Source of the DNA: Glycine soja
Lineage: Eukaryota; Streptophyta; Magnoliopsida; Fabales; Fabaceae
Assembly (NCBI RefSeq): GCF_004193775.1
Contig: NC_041005.1
Coordinates: 312,501 to 376,500, forward strand
Length of the DNA stretch: 64,000 nucleotides
Direction of reading: 5' to 3'
Shown here: one piece after another, positions 61,601 to 64,000 of the stretch
How the letters are laid out: the number at the start of each line of letters is the position of its first letter
Position numbering within the stretch: the stretch's first letter is position 1
Notes under the pieces: generated by a model
Databases searched by the model: none
Seen by the model: only the letters and a program-made list of their open reading frames with translations
Told to the model about the DNA's origin: nothing
Program-made: the position numbers and the translations under genes

Positions 61601-64000
61601 ACACGATAATGAGAATAATAAAATTGATAGTAAGTAGAAAAGTAATTGATAGTGAATATTAATAGTACTTTTACCTAATAAATACATAAATCTACATTTT
61701 CTCCTCTTTCCATGCCAATCAAATCAATATAAAAATGTCGTCTTTCTAAAATAAAACATGATCAAATTTGTTTATTATTATCTTCTAATAAATTTGGAAA
61801 AACATATTTTTATTTTTATATTTCTAGATATTTAATAAGATTCCGTTAAAGAAACTTTCTCCCTATCTTATTTCTTACTGTTTTAAAAGTTAGCAGAATG
61901 AGTTCCCTATTAAGTTTTTAATTAAATATTGATGAAATGCATAGTCTTTTTCATTTAAATAAAATCTTAGATTGGATTGGGGCATTTGATAGATTGGATC
62001 ATCTTTAGGCAATAAAAAAAGGGTTGATGAATCTACACCATATATTGTAATGAGTGATTTTGTTTCATCGTTTGTTGAGCTTTGAGATGCCCACGCTCAT
62101 CACGGCGGAGCATTCAATTACGGCTCCTGAGACCTTCAATGCTGACGTCATCTGTGCTGGAAACAACAATTCTTATAAATCATGGACGCCTTTGACAATC
62201 ATTCATGGCGGGGACTACCTTCCAAATTATAAATGTTTTGGGTTTTATCTCTTAAAAGTTACACTTTATTGAATTTCTCTAATTTGATAAATATATTATT
62301 TAAATTTAATTAATTATTAATTAATTAATCCATACTTTGATAATTTTATTAGCTAACTAAATAAATATTGAATTATTTTATCATAAAAAATCTACTATTT
62401 TTATTTTGATATTAAGATAAATAACCTAACTTTATTTAACAAGGTTTAATTATGATTTTTGTGATATAAAATAAAATACCTTTTTAGCAAATTCTTATCC
62501 ATATTATTTTTTTTATCATTCTTATCCATATGATTTAAAATCAAGTTTAAGAACCACTCATAAAAACATTATAAATTATTTTCAAAAGTTAAGGTAAATT
62601 CACTTGTGATTTTTTGTTGCTTAAAATTGGATAGAGTCACTTATTTAAGCTATTATTCCTTATGAGAGCATCTCCAATAGAAAAATTCATTTTGAGATCT
62701 TAATTGCTTTTTTGGTGGAGAGAGTGTTACATTACTCTCATATTTCTTTCATTTTTTATCCTGCTCCAATAATAAATCTTAGCAAGATCAAATCTTGAGA
62801 CTAAGATCCCTTTGCAAGATTTTGTGTTGGAATGCTCATGCTATGAGTTGCTTATCATTTGCGTTCAATATAAATAGAGAATATGAAACATTAAATTCTA
62901 AGAGAATATTTGTGAGTTAAATAATTTATCAATAAAAACTCTTATTTATAAAAAAATTAATTAAATTACAAATATAAAAAATAAAATTCATCTCTATGAT
63001 CTGTCATGGCAGATATGATTTTTAAAATACTTATAATAAAAATCATCAAACTTATAATATAGATCCATTTATGATTAGATGATGGCTTAAAGATTATTAT
63101 AATTATCAATACATACACTATATTTTCTTTTGAGGTCTAAACTAACATTATAATTTTGAAATAAATCAGATGGATTTTTTAATTTTTTTTCTCCTACCTT
63201 ATGATTACAATACTTTTTTTAACCAAAGCAAAAGTGTCTAAAAATGTAACTCTAAAGAAATAAAAGGTTACCCGTTACCCTCAACAAAAAAGGTTGGATT
63301 TGAGCCTTTTTAGGTATAAAACTGTGATAGCTTTCACAGGGTTGGACAAATGCTTCCTCTAGAGACACGTTAAGAATAACCTAGCCCAAATTAAATAGCC
63401 TGTTCAGTTCAGCTTCACCGGGTCGGGTGGGTCGATTAGACAAGGAATCGTCACTAGAGTGATTTATTTAATTCTTAAAATCAATTTTATCAAATACTAA
63501 TATAAAACTGCTTAACTAGTTTAAAACCATGTAAACCTTAAAGTCAAATTTATTCTGTGTATAAATTAGAGTATATACACGTTCGAAAAATAAATAAATT
63601 AAGAGTATATAACTTGGAGATTAAATCACGTAAGTCAATTTACTTGTTTGCCATTACAAACGGACGTTCAACGAAAAAAGATACAAATTCTTGTTTCCAT
63701 GCTCTGGAAAGTGCAAATACGTGTTTTCAAAACAGTAAGTCATTCACTAGTTTCACTCTTTCAATTAGATCAGCGTTTATATTTTCTCTTTCCTTTATTG
63801 AGTGTGACATTCATTCACAATATCTAAGACGTGAAAAGTTTCTTTATTCTTTCATTTAAATTGGTATTAAATTTTAAAACAAAAAAATCACATATATTTA
63901 CAAAAAAAGTCTAATATATACCTCTCTTATTTAAAATAAAAAAACTTCTTTAAATATTTACTTGAAGCCTTACTTATTATCAGGCTGATCCTACATTAAG
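58652..64000. other. Gene-free AT-rich region at the window end
   Basis: No gene recognised. A MITE-like element lies at 62666-62837. Around 62080-62220 there is an isolated stretch of balanced composition with short frames on both strands, origin unknown. The final plus-strand frame (63557-63859) is low in similarity to anything I know. Confidence 0.6.
62666..62837. mobile_element. hAT-type MITE candidate
   Basis: The left end GAGCATCTCCAATAGAAAA and the reverse complement of the right end GAGCATTCCAACACAAAA match at most positions. They belong to the GAGCATCTCCAA-type ends common among plant hAT MITEs. The 172-bp interior carries complementary GATCTTA / TAAGATC-like arms. Flanks CTTATGAG and GCTATGAG are a possible degenerate 8-bp target duplication. 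Confidence 0.6.

Overview
The window is plant nuclear DNA, very probably from a legume and most likely soybean (Glycine max or G. soja). The reasons are AT-rich intergenic DNA, multi-exon genes with GT-AG introns, plant-only gene families, a copia remnant and several legume-type dispersed repeats. I inferred the species from memory, not from a search.

Seven protein-coding genes can be reconstructed. In order they are: a HIPP26-type heavy-metal-associated isoprenylated protein (2516-3052, +); a small lysine-rich nuclear-type protein of a plant family starting MSRC and ending ALPY.VP (5967-7621, +); the replication factor MCM10 in 10 exons (9360-12047, -); a GH35 beta-galactosidase with a C-terminal SUEL lectin domain in 5 exons (13172-16024, +); the HECT ubiquitin ligase UPL3/KAKTUS in 17 exons (19540-29019, -); a subgroup-4 R2R3-MYB repressor (42485-43188, +); and an intronless subtilase of the SBT1.6 type (56282-58615, -). 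Exon joins were checked by reading frame throughout, and the predicted lengths (154, 230, 405, 844, 1891, 210 and 777 aa) are what these families normally show.

Between UPL3 and the MYB gene (30.5-37.2 kb) lies a gene graveyard. It holds a broken synaptotagmin-1-like gene, an antisense phosphoglycerate-mutase-like (AT74-type) fragment inside one of its introns, a copia remnant with two nested insertions, and a decayed ascorbate peroxidase (APX3-type) gene. The remaining long intergenic stretches hold simple repeats, several MITE-like inverted-repeat elements (about 17.0-17.5, 41.4-41.7, 43.9-44.0 and 62.7-62.8 kb) and a 1.2 kb dispersed element (48.56-49.79 kb) with a GC-rich motif cluster and a perfect stem-loop.

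The genes do not form one pathway. What links them is gene order. HIPP26 - BGAL - UPL3 - MYB resembles Arabidopsis At4g38580-At4g38620, APX - MYB - SBT1.6 resembles At4g35000-At4g34980, and MCM10 with SYT1 resembles At2g20980-At2g20990. The window therefore looks like an ancestral eudicot block that Arabidopsis has split between duplicated segments. I found no convincing previously undescribed biochemical system.
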